From Candidatus Muiribacterium halophilum (lineage in GTDB: Bacteria > Muiribacteriota > Muiribacteriia > Muiribacteriales > Muiribacteriaceae), in contig PKTG01000140.1 in NCBI GenBank assembly GCA_002869225.1, positions 1 to 39,280 on the forward strand: a DNA stretch of 39,280 nucleotides, given 5' to 3'. The translations under genes and the position numbers were made by a program. This document shows positions 1 to 8,813 of this stretch, piece by piece. The notes below the pieces were generated by a model. The model saw only the letters and a list, made by a program, of their open reading frames with translations, searched no databases and had not been told where the DNA came from. The stretch's first letter is position 1, and the number at the start of each line of letters is the position of its first letter.

Positions 1-27
1 CAATATAAAATAAAGTTAGTTATTATT

Positions 28-91
28 TTGAAAGATATAGTTAAATATTGTAATATTCCCTTATTGAAAACATTAATAAAAAGTTGATAAT
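28..91 (+). promoter_or_regulatory. candidate promoters of the signalling/radical SAM operon
   Basis: Two sigma-70-like candidates lie upstream of the first gene. TTGAAA at 28-33 is followed after 17 nt by TAATAT at 51-56. TTGAAA at 64-69 is followed after 16 nt by GATAAT at 86-91. The second would start transcription near position 98, leaving a very short leader that contains the GGAG ribosome binding site at 101-104. The base composition is so AT-rich that such matches are not rare; they are supported only by spacing and position. Confidence 0.35.
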
Positions 92-109
92 GAAATAATC
101 GGAGAATTT

Positions 110-1300
110 ATGACCAATCTCACTGAAGGAATACTGGAATTTTCACAACTTCTTTATTGTATTTCTTCAGATAACGATATAGATGACATAAGAAATGAAG
201 TACTTCAATATTTCAACAGGTTCTTTCCATATGTAGAATCACTCTTTTTCCTTTTCGAACATGAACAAATATTTTACTCCGAAACCATTGGAAGAGAGTT
301 GACTTTTACTGATAAACAGGAACTTTCAATTATTATTAAGAGTTTTTTTCAAACATATGCGGAAAAAGATGAAGATGAAAATATAATCTCAGAAAAAGCA
401 CGTTCTACATTTTTTGTACCGCTTACTGATAAAAAAAACACTTATGGTATCTGTGGGCTGTATCTATCAGAGAAGATCACTGAAGAGGACAAAGATGAAC
501 TTAACAGGATAATACTTGATATTGGCGACGCATTATTTAACGCTATAATATCCGGAAGAGATAGACAGGAACTTACAGAGATCAAAGAGGAATATCAGAG
601 AGAAATAAAGACAGCTGAAAAAATACATAAAAAGATAATCCCACCTAGTGAGATGAAATTCCCTGGTCTTGAGATAAAAGCCTTTTATAAACCTTTTAAA
701 ATTGTAGGTGGAGATTATTACAACTGTCTTCCAGTAGGCGAGAACAAGTATCTTGTAGTAATGGCTGATGCTGCCGGCAAAGGTATGTCCGGAGCTATGA
801 TAACCAATATGTTTCACATTATATTGAGATATTTTGTTATGACAGAGAAAGCTTTTGATCTATATAAATGCCTTGAAAATATAAATAGGTTTATGTCTGA
901 TAGCATAGATTCTTTTCATTTTATAGCCACTCTTTTTTTACTTGTAGACCTTAATGAAAATAAGATAGATATATGTAACTGCGGTAGTTATTCTCCAATA
1001 TTCTTTTCAGAAAACTGCTTTTCTCTTATTGAAGAAGGGAATCCTCCAATGGGAATAGATCTTATAGAATCCTTTGAAATAGGTCATTTTCCTATTACAG
1101 AAGGACTGAAATTCTGTCTTTTTACAGACGGAGTTGCAGATGAGCCATCCGAGTTCACTCGTATTGCTAGTCTGATAAACGATTTCAAGCTTCTCTCAAT
1201 TGACAATATTGTCAATATGGTTTATTCTAAAATCAACAACAAATACTGTCTTGATGATATAACTATCGTTTGCGGAGGAATATGCTCGGGCCAAGAATAA
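110..1300 (+). CDS. SpoIIE/RsbU-type PP2C serine phosphatase with N-terminal GAF-like domain
   Basis: A 396-residue cytoplasmic protein. Residues about 15-150 look like a GAF-type sensor, followed by a charged coiled-coil linker (about 150-175) and a PPM/SpoIIE phosphatase domain (about 180-390). The RsbU-like entry motif (AEKIHKKIIPP), GGDYY with metal-binding Asp202, ADAAGKG with Asp220, an LFTDGV strand and a C-terminal DDITIV motif are all visible, so the enzyme looks intact. The family dephosphorylates anti-sigma-factor antagonists or similar phosphoproteins, with the GAF domain setting activity. No antagonist or anti-sigma kinase gene is present here, so the target is unknown. The start is supported by GGAG at 101-104. 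It is the first gene of a long operon and overlaps the next gene by 19 nt. Confidence 0.9.
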   Translation: MTNLTEGILEFSQLLYCISSDNDIDDIRNEVLQYFNRFFPYVESLFFLFEHEQIFYSETIGRELTFTDKQELSIIIKSFFQTYAEKDEDENIISEKARSTFFVPLTDKKNTYGICGLYLSEKITEEDKDELNRIILDIGDALFNAIISGRDRQELTEIKEEYQREIKTAEKIHKKIIPPSEMKFPGLEIKAFYKPFKIVGGDYYNCLPVGENKYLVVMADAAGKGMSGAMITNMFHIILRYFVMTEKAFDLYKCLENINRFMSDSIDSFHFIATLFLLVDLNENKIDICNCGSYSPIFFSENCFSLIEEGNPPMGIDLIESFEIGHFPITEGLKFCLFTDGVADEPSEFTRIASLINDFKLLSIDNIVNMVYSKINNKYCLDDITIVCGGICSGQE

Positions 1301-3297
1301 AATATCTGTTTGATATTATTCATAAGATATATAGCTATGAATCATATGATGAACTTATAAATGCCGTTGTAGAGCAGACTTCTCAAATACTTGAAGCTAA
1401 AAGAGTATCTCTGATGTTATATGATAATTCAGATAAAATGCTTAGGATCGTTGCCAGCAAAGGCGTGTCAAAGATGATATCAAAAAAAGCTGAGGTGAAA
1501 CTGGGCGAGGATATTGCAGGTAGAGCATTAAAAGAAAAAAAAGTATATTTTGTTGAAGATATAAATACAATAAAAAAGAAACTTAAAATATCAAAAAAAA
1601 GAAGTATTAAATCAGGTTTTTTCATTGTTATTCCATTGTATTTAGGTGAAAATCTTATTGGTACACTTAACGTGACCGACCTTAAGGAACCTGGTAAGAT
1701 ATCAAAAAGAGATAAGGAAATAATTATTTCCATATCCTCTCATATAGCTCTGGCTATTGAAAGAACAAAACTTCTCGAGTTCCAAAAAGTCAAGATGCAA
1801 CAGGCAGTTACATTGTTCGAAATTAGTAAGACATTAAACTCTTTTATAGAAATAGAGGATACTTTAGAATCTTTTATAGATATTCTGGCAACGCTTCTTG
1901 GAATATCAGAGATAGCTATTTATATTTATCAGGATAATCTTAGAAGATTTAAATTAAAGAAATCCTTTAATCTATCTGATTCGATGTTGGAAAAAATAAC
2001 TAATTACTTTCAGAAAAACAGGGATTATTTTCATGAGATGGATAAATCCTATGATAATTTCATTATCAGCAGAAAACCATTTTATGTTTTACCACTTAGA
2101 CATGAGACCAAGATCATAGGCCAACTAGTAATACTTAAGAAAAAATCAAACACCAATGAATTTGATCATGACATAAGATTCTTAAGTATACTTGCATCAC
2201 AACTTGCTGTAATACTAGGAAAAGAAATCCTTCTGGAAAAGATACGTGGAGAAAAAGAAAAATTCAGAGTGCTCAATCATCTAGGGAAAGAACTTTCATC
2301 ATGTTTTGAAATGAAAAAAATCGCTCAGCTATTAAGAGATGATTTACATTTTATGTTTAATTATGAGACTTCTGTACTTCTTATTTTCAAAGAGAATCTT
2401 GCAGGAGCAAACATGTTCTTTGATATTCTTGATGAAAATGGAAATATGATTGCAGCAAATGCTTACGAAGAAGTAGTAAACTTCCTAAGGATCAATATGA
2501 AAAGAGTTGATGAAAGTAAAATCAATCTTATTGGACTTGATCCAATCTCTATAACCAAGGATCAAGATAGAAAACCAATTAAATCAAGTCTGATAATGCC
2601 ACTTATTGAAAAGGATGAACTTCTCGGAGTTTTTTATATGGCATCTTCCAGACAGGACGATATTACACTCGAGGAAGATCTAGAACTCTTCTCAATAATC
2701 GGAAACTATCTATCGGTCACAATAAAAAAAGCTATGCTTTTCAAAGAAAACGAAAGACTGGCATTTACCGATCCTATGACTGACACTTTTAACTATAGAT
2801 TCTTTAAAAAACGATTTCTTGAAGAATTCATCAGAGCAAAACGATATGATACTCCTATAACTTTGATGATATTAGATATAGATTACTTTAAATATTTTAA
2901 TGATAATTTTGGACATCAGCAGGGAGATATGGTATTAAGAGAAGTTGCACAGATTTTAAAAAACTCTGTGAGAACAATAGATATTGTAGCCAGATATGGT
3001 GGTGAAGAGTTTGTTGCTGTCTTTCCTGAGACAGATATAGCTGATGCTGTTCAGGTTGCAAACAGAATAAGAACATCTATTCAGGATAAGGTATTTACAA
3101 ACATTACGATGAGCGATAAAAAATTGCATATTACCGTTAGTATTGGTCTCTCATCACTTAATAAAGATATAAAGAACATATCAGATTTTATTGATTTTTC
3201 TGATGCTTGTCTATATAGAGCAAAAAATAACGGAAGAAACAGGGTGTGCTTTTATGACGGAGAAAAATACAGAGAAGAAAAAGATACTGATTCTTGA
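1282..3297 (+). CDS. multi-GAF diguanylate cyclase (GGDEF) with intact I-site
   Basis: A 671-residue soluble protein with about three GAF-type sensor domains (about 8-165, 175-320 and 340-495) and a C-terminal GGDEF domain (about 505-665). The active-site signature is GGEEF at 573-577. An RxxD motif (RTID, 564-567) sits exactly five residues before it, as in c-di-GMP-inhibited cyclases. It should make c-di-GMP from two GTP and be feedback-inhibited. The ATG at 1282 is chosen over an in-frame TTG at 1270 because GGAGG at 1273-1277 lies five to eight bases before the ATG and inside the longer version. It overlaps the phosphatase gene by 19 nt and the response regulator gene by 44 nt, indicating translational coupling. 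The ligands of the GAF domains are unknown. Confidence 0.92.
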   Translation: MLGPRIKYLFDIIHKIYSYESYDELINAVVEQTSQILEAKRVSLMLYDNSDKMLRIVASKGVSKMISKKAEVKLGEDIAGRALKEKKVYFVEDINTIKKKLKISKKRSIKSGFFIVIPLYLGENLIGTLNVTDLKEPGKISKRDKEIIISISSHIALAIERTKLLEFQKVKMQQAVTLFEISKTLNSFIEIEDTLESFIDILATLLGISEIAIYIYQDNLRRFKLKKSFNLSDSMLEKITNYFQKNRDYFHEMDKSYDNFIISRKPFYVLPLRHETKIIGQLVILKKKSNTNEFDHDIRFLSILASQLAVILGKEILLEKIRGEKEKFRVLNHLGKELSSCFEMKKIAQLLRDDLHFMFNYETSVLLIFKENLAGANMFFDILDENGNMIAANAYEEVVNFLRINMKRVDESKINLIGLDPISITKDQDRKPIKSSLIMPLIEKDELLGVFYMASSRQDDITLEEDLELFSIIGNYLSVTIKKAMLFKENERLAFTDPMTDTFNYRFFKKRFLEEFIRAKRYDTPITLMILDIDYFKYFNDNFGHQQGDMVLREVAQILKNSVRTIDIVARYGGEEFVAVFPETDIADAVQVANRIRTSIQDKVFTNITMSDKKLHITVSIGLSSLNKDIKNISDFIDFSDACLYRAKNNGRNRVCFYDGEKYREEKDTDS

Positions 3298-3640
3298 TGA
3301 TAAAAAAGAGACAACTGACTTTATAGAATTACTTTTAGAGATGGAGCAGTTTGAAGTCAGATCTCTTAATAATCCAATTGAATTGGTACCTATTTTAAAA
3401 AAAGAACAGTTTGATCTATTGCTTCTGGATATAATGATGCCCGGATTAGATGGATGGCAGGTCACAAGACTTATAAAAAGCGAGAAGGAACATAAAAAGA
3501 TGCCTATTATAATTCTGTCCTGTCTGACTGATAAAAAGAGCAAATTTATAGCAAAAAAGTTTGGTGTTGATGATTTTGTTGAAAAACCATTCTCGCCAGA
3601 GGTCCTTGTTTCAAAGATAAAAAAATTACTTGGGATGTAA
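3254..3640 (+). CDS. single-domain response regulator (CheY-like receiver)
   Basis: A 128-residue stand-alone receiver domain. The acidic pair Asp15-Asp16, phospho-acceptor Asp59 (LLLDIMMPG), switch residue Ser89 and Lys111 (EKPF) are all in place, so it should be phosphorylated by a histidine kinase; no kinase is encoded in the window. With no output domain it probably acts through protein contacts, plausibly with the flanking c-di-GMP enzymes. The ATG at 3254 puts the start inside the end of the GGDEF gene, in another frame. A longer version starting at 3191 would add about 20 residues with no receiver homology and is unlikely. The next gene begins two bases after the stop. Confidence 0.88.
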   Translation: MTEKNTEKKKILILDDKKETTDFIELLLEMEQFEVRSLNNPIELVPILKKEQFDLLLLDIMMPGLDGWQVTRLIKSEKEHKKMPIIILSCLTDKKSKFIAKKFGVDDFVEKPFSPEVLVSKIKKLLGM

Positions 3641-3642
3641 AA

Positions 3643-6399
3643 TTGGCTGGAAAAGATATTAAAAATTTAGAATCTGAACTTAGAGAGTTAAAGGATAAAT
3701 GTCGTATCCTTGAAAAAGATAATAATATTCTACAAAAAGATTATTACAATCTTATAGTAGTTAATGAATTTTCAAAACTTGATAGGTATGTTGATAATAT
3801 AGATGACCTTCTTGAGAACTTATTTAAGACTTTGGAAGAAATAGTTGATGTAGATATCATATCTTTATCTCTTTTAGGCAATAAGACCACATACAACGCA
3901 TTGTTTAAGTCAGTTGATAAGGATAAACTTAAAAAGTTAGGTCAAAAACATCTTGAGCTACTTAAAGAACATACTGAAGTCGATGGAACATATATTAAAA
4001 AAAACTTTACGATAAGTGAAAAAAAATTATCCTGTTCTAAAAAACCGATTTTTTCAAATATCACTCATAAGATAATGAGACACGGAAAGCTTCTTGGACT
4101 TGTCAGTTTTTATTTTTGTGATTCAAGTAATATAAAACAAAAGAACAAAATAATTAAGCTTATAATACCTAGTCTAGGTACTCTTATTGAAAACGGAATA
4201 TTATTCGATGATCTTAAAGAAAAGAGTATAGAACTTGAATCTAAACTCTCTGCCTTTGAGACTTTATATGAACTTACAAGAGTTCAAAGCTCACCAAAGA
4301 AAATCGATGGTATTCTTAGAAAAATAATGAAAGCAGTCGTAGATGAGTTTTATGGTGTTGGTGGTTCGCTTCTTTTTATTGACAACGAGAAAAAAGAATT
4401 ATACGTAAAGACTTATATCGGACTTGCAAAAGGCGTAGCTAGAAAATTCAAGATGCCACTTGGTAAAGGTATTGTAGGTAAAATTGCGGTAGAAGGAAAA
4501 GCACTGCTTATTATAGATAAAAAACATTCAACTGGAAACGAATATATTGAAGGTGCAAATATTATTTATTGGGATTTTCAAAAAGAATATGCAGATATAA
4601 GAAAAGATGTAATATCAGCTATATCAGCACCCGTCAAGATTCAGGATGAGATAATAGGAGTCATTTCAATATCATCTGACAAACACGTCTTTAATGCTGA
4701 AGACCTAAGACTTCTCGAAGTATTCTCAACCCATATAGCTTATATAGCAAAGAACTCTAATTTATACAATAATCTGGAAAAAAGACTGGATGAACTTGAG
4801 ATAGTGAATCAACTAATGAAAGAGGTTACGGTAAACACTAACCTGGACGATATAATCAAACTTGTCTTTCGTGTTATATCTACAAGATTCAGCTTTAAAC
4901 TTTCAGCAATAATGCTAGATAATTTTCCTAATCTAAAGATACATTATTATAGTGATTATAATATTTCTGATAAAAGACTGGATAAAATAGAAAAAGAACT
5001 TTTATCCGATATCAAAGACATGCTTCATCAACCACTATATTCCTATAATATAAACAGGACTAATATAGAAAAAGGTAATAAAAGATTTTCATTAGGCAAG
5101 GAATTTGATTTTATTACAGTCCCTATCGTGGTTAAAAACAATATACTTGGATTTATTGCAGTAATACATAAAAAGACTTTAGGATTTAAGGAAAAAGTGA
5201 GATTTCTTTCAACAATCGCATCAGCGTTTGCTATTGCACTTGAAAATAATCAGATGTATAAACAACTTGCTAGAAAAGTCAATTCACTTTCCACTGTATT
5301 CGATGTAACAAGAGATATTGGTGAAAAACTCGATTATAACGCTGCTGCTCACGCTCTTACTTTAAATGCGCTTAAAATACTTGAGGCAAGATTTGTAGTA
5401 CTAAGGATGTTTGATGAGGAAAAGAGCAAACTGGTAGTTGAGAGAATAGAATCTAAAAACAAGGAATTTACATGTACTGAGGAACTTCTGGATAGTATAG
5501 AACTTCCATTCTCAAGAGAAGCTTTTATGAAAAAACAGGCTTCTTTCATTGACAAACTCGTCGAAAAAATAAGAATAAAAAACATAGATTTTCTTATAAA
5601 GAACAATGTAAAAGGAATATTCTGTATTCCACTTATTATACGTGGAAAAGCGATTGGTGTCCTTAACTGTTATATTGATAAACATTATTCCCAAAAAGAT
5701 GATGAACTGGGACTTCTTGAGAATCTTTGTTCTCAGGTTAGTATTGCACTTGAAAACTCAAGATTATTCCAAAATCTGGAAAAGACATATTTTGATACAA
5801 TAGCAGCGCTTGCAGCATCTATAGATGCGAAGGATCATTATACACATGGTCATAGTGAAAAGGTGATGGAATATTCTGTAGCTATAGCAGAAGAGTTAGA
5901 ACTTGGCGAGGAACAGATAACTGCAATAAAATTTGCAGGTCTACTTCACGATATTGGTAAAATAGGTGTTGATGATTCAATACTTAAAAAACCTGGTTCA
6001 CTAACAGATACTGAAAGAGAAGAAATAGAGATGCATCCTGTTTATGGTACAAGAATAGTAGAAAAAGTTGAGTTTTTAAGAAAGATAGGTACTTTGACTT
6101 ATCATCATCATGAAAGATTTGACGGCACAGGTTATCCTGATGGGCTTAAAGGTGAACAGATCCCGATTGGAGCAAGGATCCTTTCAGTTGCAGATACTTT
6201 TGACGCTATGACTTCAAGCAGATCTTACAGGAAGGCTCTTCCATATGAGACTGCTATTCAGGAGATAAAAAGATGTTCTGGTAGTCAGTTTGATCAAAAA
6301 ATAGTCAAAGCATTTCTTACCGTAGTGGGAAGGAAACTTAGGATAGATAAGATGAAATTACTTAGAGCTGATAAACTTAGTTCAATGCGAAAAAAATAG
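3643..6399 (+). CDS. multi-GAF HD-GYP c-di-GMP phosphodiesterase
   Basis: A 918-residue soluble protein: a short coiled coil (about 3-35), about four GAF-type domains (about 40-180, 205-365, 385-535 and 550-705) and a C-terminal HD-GYP domain (about 710-900). His769-Asp770 (LLHDIGK) and the HHHERFDGTGYP block, with GYP at 830-832, are complete, so it should be an active metal-dependent hydrolase of c-di-GMP. The only plausible start is TTG at 3643, two bases after the response regulator stop, so it is likely translated by coupling. With the diguanylate cyclase two genes upstream it makes an opposed synthesis/degradation pair, each with its own set of GAF sensors. Confidence 0.92.
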   Translation: MAGKDIKNLESELRELKDKCRILEKDNNILQKDYYNLIVVNEFSKLDRYVDNIDDLLENLFKTLEEIVDVDIISLSLLGNKTTYNALFKSVDKDKLKKLGQKHLELLKEHTEVDGTYIKKNFTISEKKLSCSKKPIFSNITHKIMRHGKLLGLVSFYFCDSSNIKQKNKIIKLIIPSLGTLIENGILFDDLKEKSIELESKLSAFETLYELTRVQSSPKKIDGILRKIMKAVVDEFYGVGGSLLFIDNEKKELYVKTYIGLAKGVARKFKMPLGKGIVGKIAVEGKALLIIDKKHSTGNEYIEGANIIYWDFQKEYADIRKDVISAISAPVKIQDEIIGVISISSDKHVFNAEDLRLLEVFSTHIAYIAKNSNLYNNLEKRLDELEIVNQLMKEVTVNTNLDDIIKLVFRVISTRFSFKLSAIMLDNFPNLKIHYYSDYNISDKRLDKIEKELLSDIKDMLHQPLYSYNINRTNIEKGNKRFSLGKEFDFITVPIVVKNNILGFIAVIHKKTLGFKEKVRFLSTIASAFAIALENNQMYKQLARKVNSLSTVFDVTRDIGEKLDYNAAAHALTLNALKILEARFVVLRMFDEEKSKLVVERIESKNKEFTCTEELLDSIELPFSREAFMKKQASFIDKLVEKIRIKNIDFLIKNNVKGIFCIPLIIRGKAIGVLNCYIDKHYSQKDDELGLLENLCSQVSIALENSRLFQNLEKTYFDTIAALAASIDAKDHYTHGHSEKVMEYSVAIAEELELGEEQITAIKFAGLLHDIGKIGVDDSILKKPGSLTDTEREEIEMHPVYGTRIVEKVEFLRKIGTLTYHHHERFDGTGYPDGLKGEQIPIGARILSVADTFDAMTSSRSYRKALPYETAIQEIKRCSGSQFDQKIVKAFLTVVGRKLRIDKMKLLRADKLSSMRKK

Positions 6400-6407
6400 G
6401 AGGAACA

Positions 6408-6809
6408 ATGGCACTCGATAATATCGTAAAGACTTTGATCGAACAATTAAAAGATTCTATACAATGTCAGACTGTTGTAGGTCAGCCTGTCCAAGCTGGT
6501 GATACTACAATAATTCCTGTCAGTAAAGTATCATTTGGGTTTGCTGCTGGTGGTGGAGAAAAGAAAAAGCTTCCTGGTTTTGGAGCTGGTACAGGCGGAG
6601 GAGCTTCAGTCGAACCTGTTGCATTCATCGTAGTACAAGGAGATCAGGTTAGATTACTACCTGTTAATAAAGGTGGAAAATGGATGGATAAACTTCTTGA
6701 TCCTGAAAACTATGAAAGATTAAACGAAGTATTCTCCAAAATAATAGGCGAAAAAACAGGAAAAAATAAAAAACATGGAAAAAATTCAGAACATAAGAAA
6801 GAGGATTGA
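6408..6809 (+). CDS. ytfJ: GerW/YtfJ-family protein
   Basis: A 133-residue protein matching the GerW (YtfJ) family: an N-terminal helix (LDNIVKTLIEQLKDSI), a conserved VVGQPVQAGDTTIIPVSKVS strand pair, a glycine-rich loop (about 48-70) and the EPVAFIVVQGDQVRLLPV segment. The family was named from spore-former germination but is widespread in bacteria that do not sporulate, and its biochemical role is unsettled. The C-terminal tail (about 112-133) is lysine-rich and probably disordered. A strong AGGAGG at 6398-6403 sets the start. The 3' end overlaps the dGTPase gene by 35 nt. No other sporulation gene is in the window apart from the SpoIIE-type phosphatase domain, so sporulation should not be inferred. 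Confidence 0.85.
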   Translation: MALDNIVKTLIEQLKDSIQCQTVVGQPVQAGDTTIIPVSKVSFGFAAGGGEKKKLPGFGAGTGGGASVEPVAFIVVQGDQVRLLPVNKGGKWMDKLLDPENYERLNEVFSKIIGEKTGKNKKHGKNSEHKKED

Positions 6810-7803
6810 AGAATTTGAGCTCGAACATCTGAATCAGGAATTGGCTTTTTTTGCAATAAAGAGTAAAGGTCGTAGAAATCCTGAGGAAGAAAGTGAGATA
6901 AGGACATGCTTTCAACGTGACCGTGATAGAATAATACATTCTAACTCTTTCAGAAAATTAAAAGATAAGACACAAGTCTTTATACTTGGTGGGGAGACAA
7001 ATCCAAGAACCAGATTGACTCATACTCTTGAAGTAGCTCAGATAGCAAGGACAATCGCTCGAGCGCTAAGGCTAAACGAGGATCTAACCGAAGCTATTGC
7101 ATTAGGACACGACCTTGGTCATGCTCCTTTTGGTCATCTCGGAGAAAAAGTCATAAATAGCGTTGTACCATTTAAATTTCATCATTCTCTTAACTCTTTA
7201 AGAATAGTAGATAAACTCGAAAAAGATGGCAGGGGATTAAACCTGACTTTTGAAGTTAGGGATGGTATTTTAAAACACTCAAAGACATATAAAGGAATCG
7301 ATCATCCACTTCAGGGTGATCCTCAGACTTTAGAAGCTGATGTAGTTAGATTCTCTGATAGCATAGCTTATTTAAACCATGATATATATGATGCGATCAA
7401 CATGGGCATAGTCAAAGAAAAAGATTTTCCGCAGGATAGTATAAATATGCTTGGCGATAGACACGCATCTCGAATAGATACAATGGTTAAATCGGTCATT
7501 GAATATTCTTTTGATAATAAGGTAATTGGTATGTCTGAGGATATACTCCATCACACAAATAATTTGAGAGAATTTATGTTTGAAAACGTATATGGACCTG
7601 CAGATAAGACAGGTGGTTCACTTGAAGCAAAGCGAATGCTTGAGTTCATAATTGATTATTATCTTGTTGAGAAAAAAAGATTTTTAAAAGATTTTAATAT
7701 TGATACTGAGTATGATAATTTTCATCAGATGCTAGCGGATAAGATCTCTTCTTTAACCGATAAACAGGCTATACTGCTTTACGGAACAATTAAGACATCA
7801 TGA
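6775..7803 (+). CDS. dgt: deoxyguanosinetriphosphate triphosphohydrolase-like HD protein
   Basis: A 342-residue HD-superfamily protein of the dGTPase type, which splits dNTPs into deoxynucleoside and triphosphate and so shapes the dNTP pool. The metal site is visible as His83 (RLTHTLEV), His112-Asp113 (LGHDLGHAPFGH) and a downstream Asp in the EADVVRFSDSIAYLNHD segment. The N-terminal RDRDRIIHSNSFRKLKDKTQV block is also typical. The length fits the shorter dGTPase-like subgroup. It begins inside the GerW gene and ends in an ATGA overlap with the first radical SAM gene, so it physically links the signalling block to the radical SAM block. Confidence 0.9.
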   Translation: MEKIQNIRKRIEEFELEHLNQELAFFAIKSKGRRNPEEESEIRTCFQRDRDRIIHSNSFRKLKDKTQVFILGGETNPRTRLTHTLEVAQIARTIARALRLNEDLTEAIALGHDLGHAPFGHLGEKVINSVVPFKFHHSLNSLRIVDKLEKDGRGLNLTFEVRDGILKHSKTYKGIDHPLQGDPQTLEADVVRFSDSIAYLNHDIYDAINMGIVKEKDFPQDSINMLGDRHASRIDTMVKSVIEYSFDNKVIGMSEDILHHTNNLREFMFENVYGPADKTGGSLEAKRMLEFIIDYYLVEKKRFLKDFNIDTEYDNFHQMLADKISSLTDKQAILLYGTIKTS

Positions 7804-8813
7804 AAAAGATCCTTCAGACTATAATGATAGAGATCAACAACTCCTGTAATCTTAGCTGCATAATGTGTATGATAAAAAATCGACCAAAACCTTTTATGGA
7901 ATTTAGTCTCTTCAAAAAGATACTTTCAGATTGGCAGGAAAGCGGCAGGTGTTTTGACCTTTTTATGCCTTTTTTTAGAGGAGAGCCTCTTTTACATCCT
8001 CAATTTATAGAATTTTTAAGATTATTTTTTGAAAAAAATAAAGATTATACTCTTGCTAAAAGTATTGCTTTTGACACAAACGCCAATCTTCTTGATAAAG
8101 ATCTTTCGGATATCATATTAACAAGCAGACAATTTTCCACGATCACCTTTTCAATTGATGCTATTAAAGAAAATACATATGAGAACATAAGAAAAGGTGG
8201 CAACCTAAATAAAGTCATAAAAAACATTAAAGATTTCATACAATTGAGAAAAGAATATGGATTTAGTTTTCCAAAGATAAGGTTACAATTTATAGTAATG
8301 CCCGAAAATATAAATGAAGCAAAAGAGTTTCTAAATTTCTGGAAATCCTACTTTAAAGAAATAAATATTATACTGGATATAATCTTTGAATACGATACAA
8401 GTGAAAATAGCAACGATTGTATATTTTTCAGACCATGTATGAGCTATGACAAAGAAAAACAATCAAATGATAAAAGATTATACGAACAACTATACTTAGA
8501 CATAAAAGGAAACAGACCACTATTTAAGGATTTGCCTGATATATGTTCCGGACCTTTTTCTCACATTGTTATAACATCTGACGGCCTTGTGCTTCCATGT
8601 TGTGTAGATAATCAGGATAGACTTACTATTGGAGATGTTAAAGAACAGAAATTAGTTAAAATAATGAATGGTAGTTCTTTAAAGAAGCTTCTCAGGTTGC
8701 ATTTATCAATGAATAAATCTAAAATAGATGTATGTAGAGATTGTCCGGGACAGTTTTTTCCTGTGATCGATGAAAGTATTTTAAAGGAATTGATTGATAA
8801 ATATGAAAATTAG
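7800..8813 (+). CDS. radical SAM/SPASM protein 1
   Basis: A 337-residue radical SAM enzyme. The SAM-binding cluster ligands are Cys16, Cys20 and Cys23 (CNLSCIMC), followed by FRGEPLLHP and SFSIDAIKENTYENIR, which match its paralogues here. The C-terminal third carries a SPASM-type cysteine set (CSGPF, LPCCVDNQ, CRDCPG) that would hold auxiliary iron-sulfur clusters. SPASM enzymes commonly modify peptides, proteins or sugars; the substrate is unknown. It overlaps dgt by four bases (ATGA), so it is translationally coupled to it. It is the shortest complete paralogue in the cluster. Confidence 0.9.
   Translation: MKKILQTIMIEINNSCNLSCIMCMIKNRPKPFMEFSLFKKILSDWQESGRCFDLFMPFFRGEPLLHPQFIEFLRLFFEKNKDYTLAKSIAFDTNANLLDKDLSDIILTSRQFSTITFSIDAIKENTYENIRKGGNLNKVIKNIKDFIQLRKEYGFSFPKIRLQFIVMPENINEAKEFLNFWKSYFKEINIILDIIFEYDTSENSNDCIFFRPCMSYDKEKQSNDKRLYEQLYLDIKGNRPLFKDLPDICSGPFSHIVITSDGLVLPCCVDNQDRLTIGDVKEQKLVKIMNGSSLKKLLRLHLSMNKSKIDVCRDCPGQFFPVIDESILKELIDKYEN

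Noticed and set aside
6408-6809. Evidence for spore formation from the GerW and SpoIIE-type genes
   Set aside because: Both families occur widely in non-sporulating bacteria and no dedicated sporulation gene is seen.
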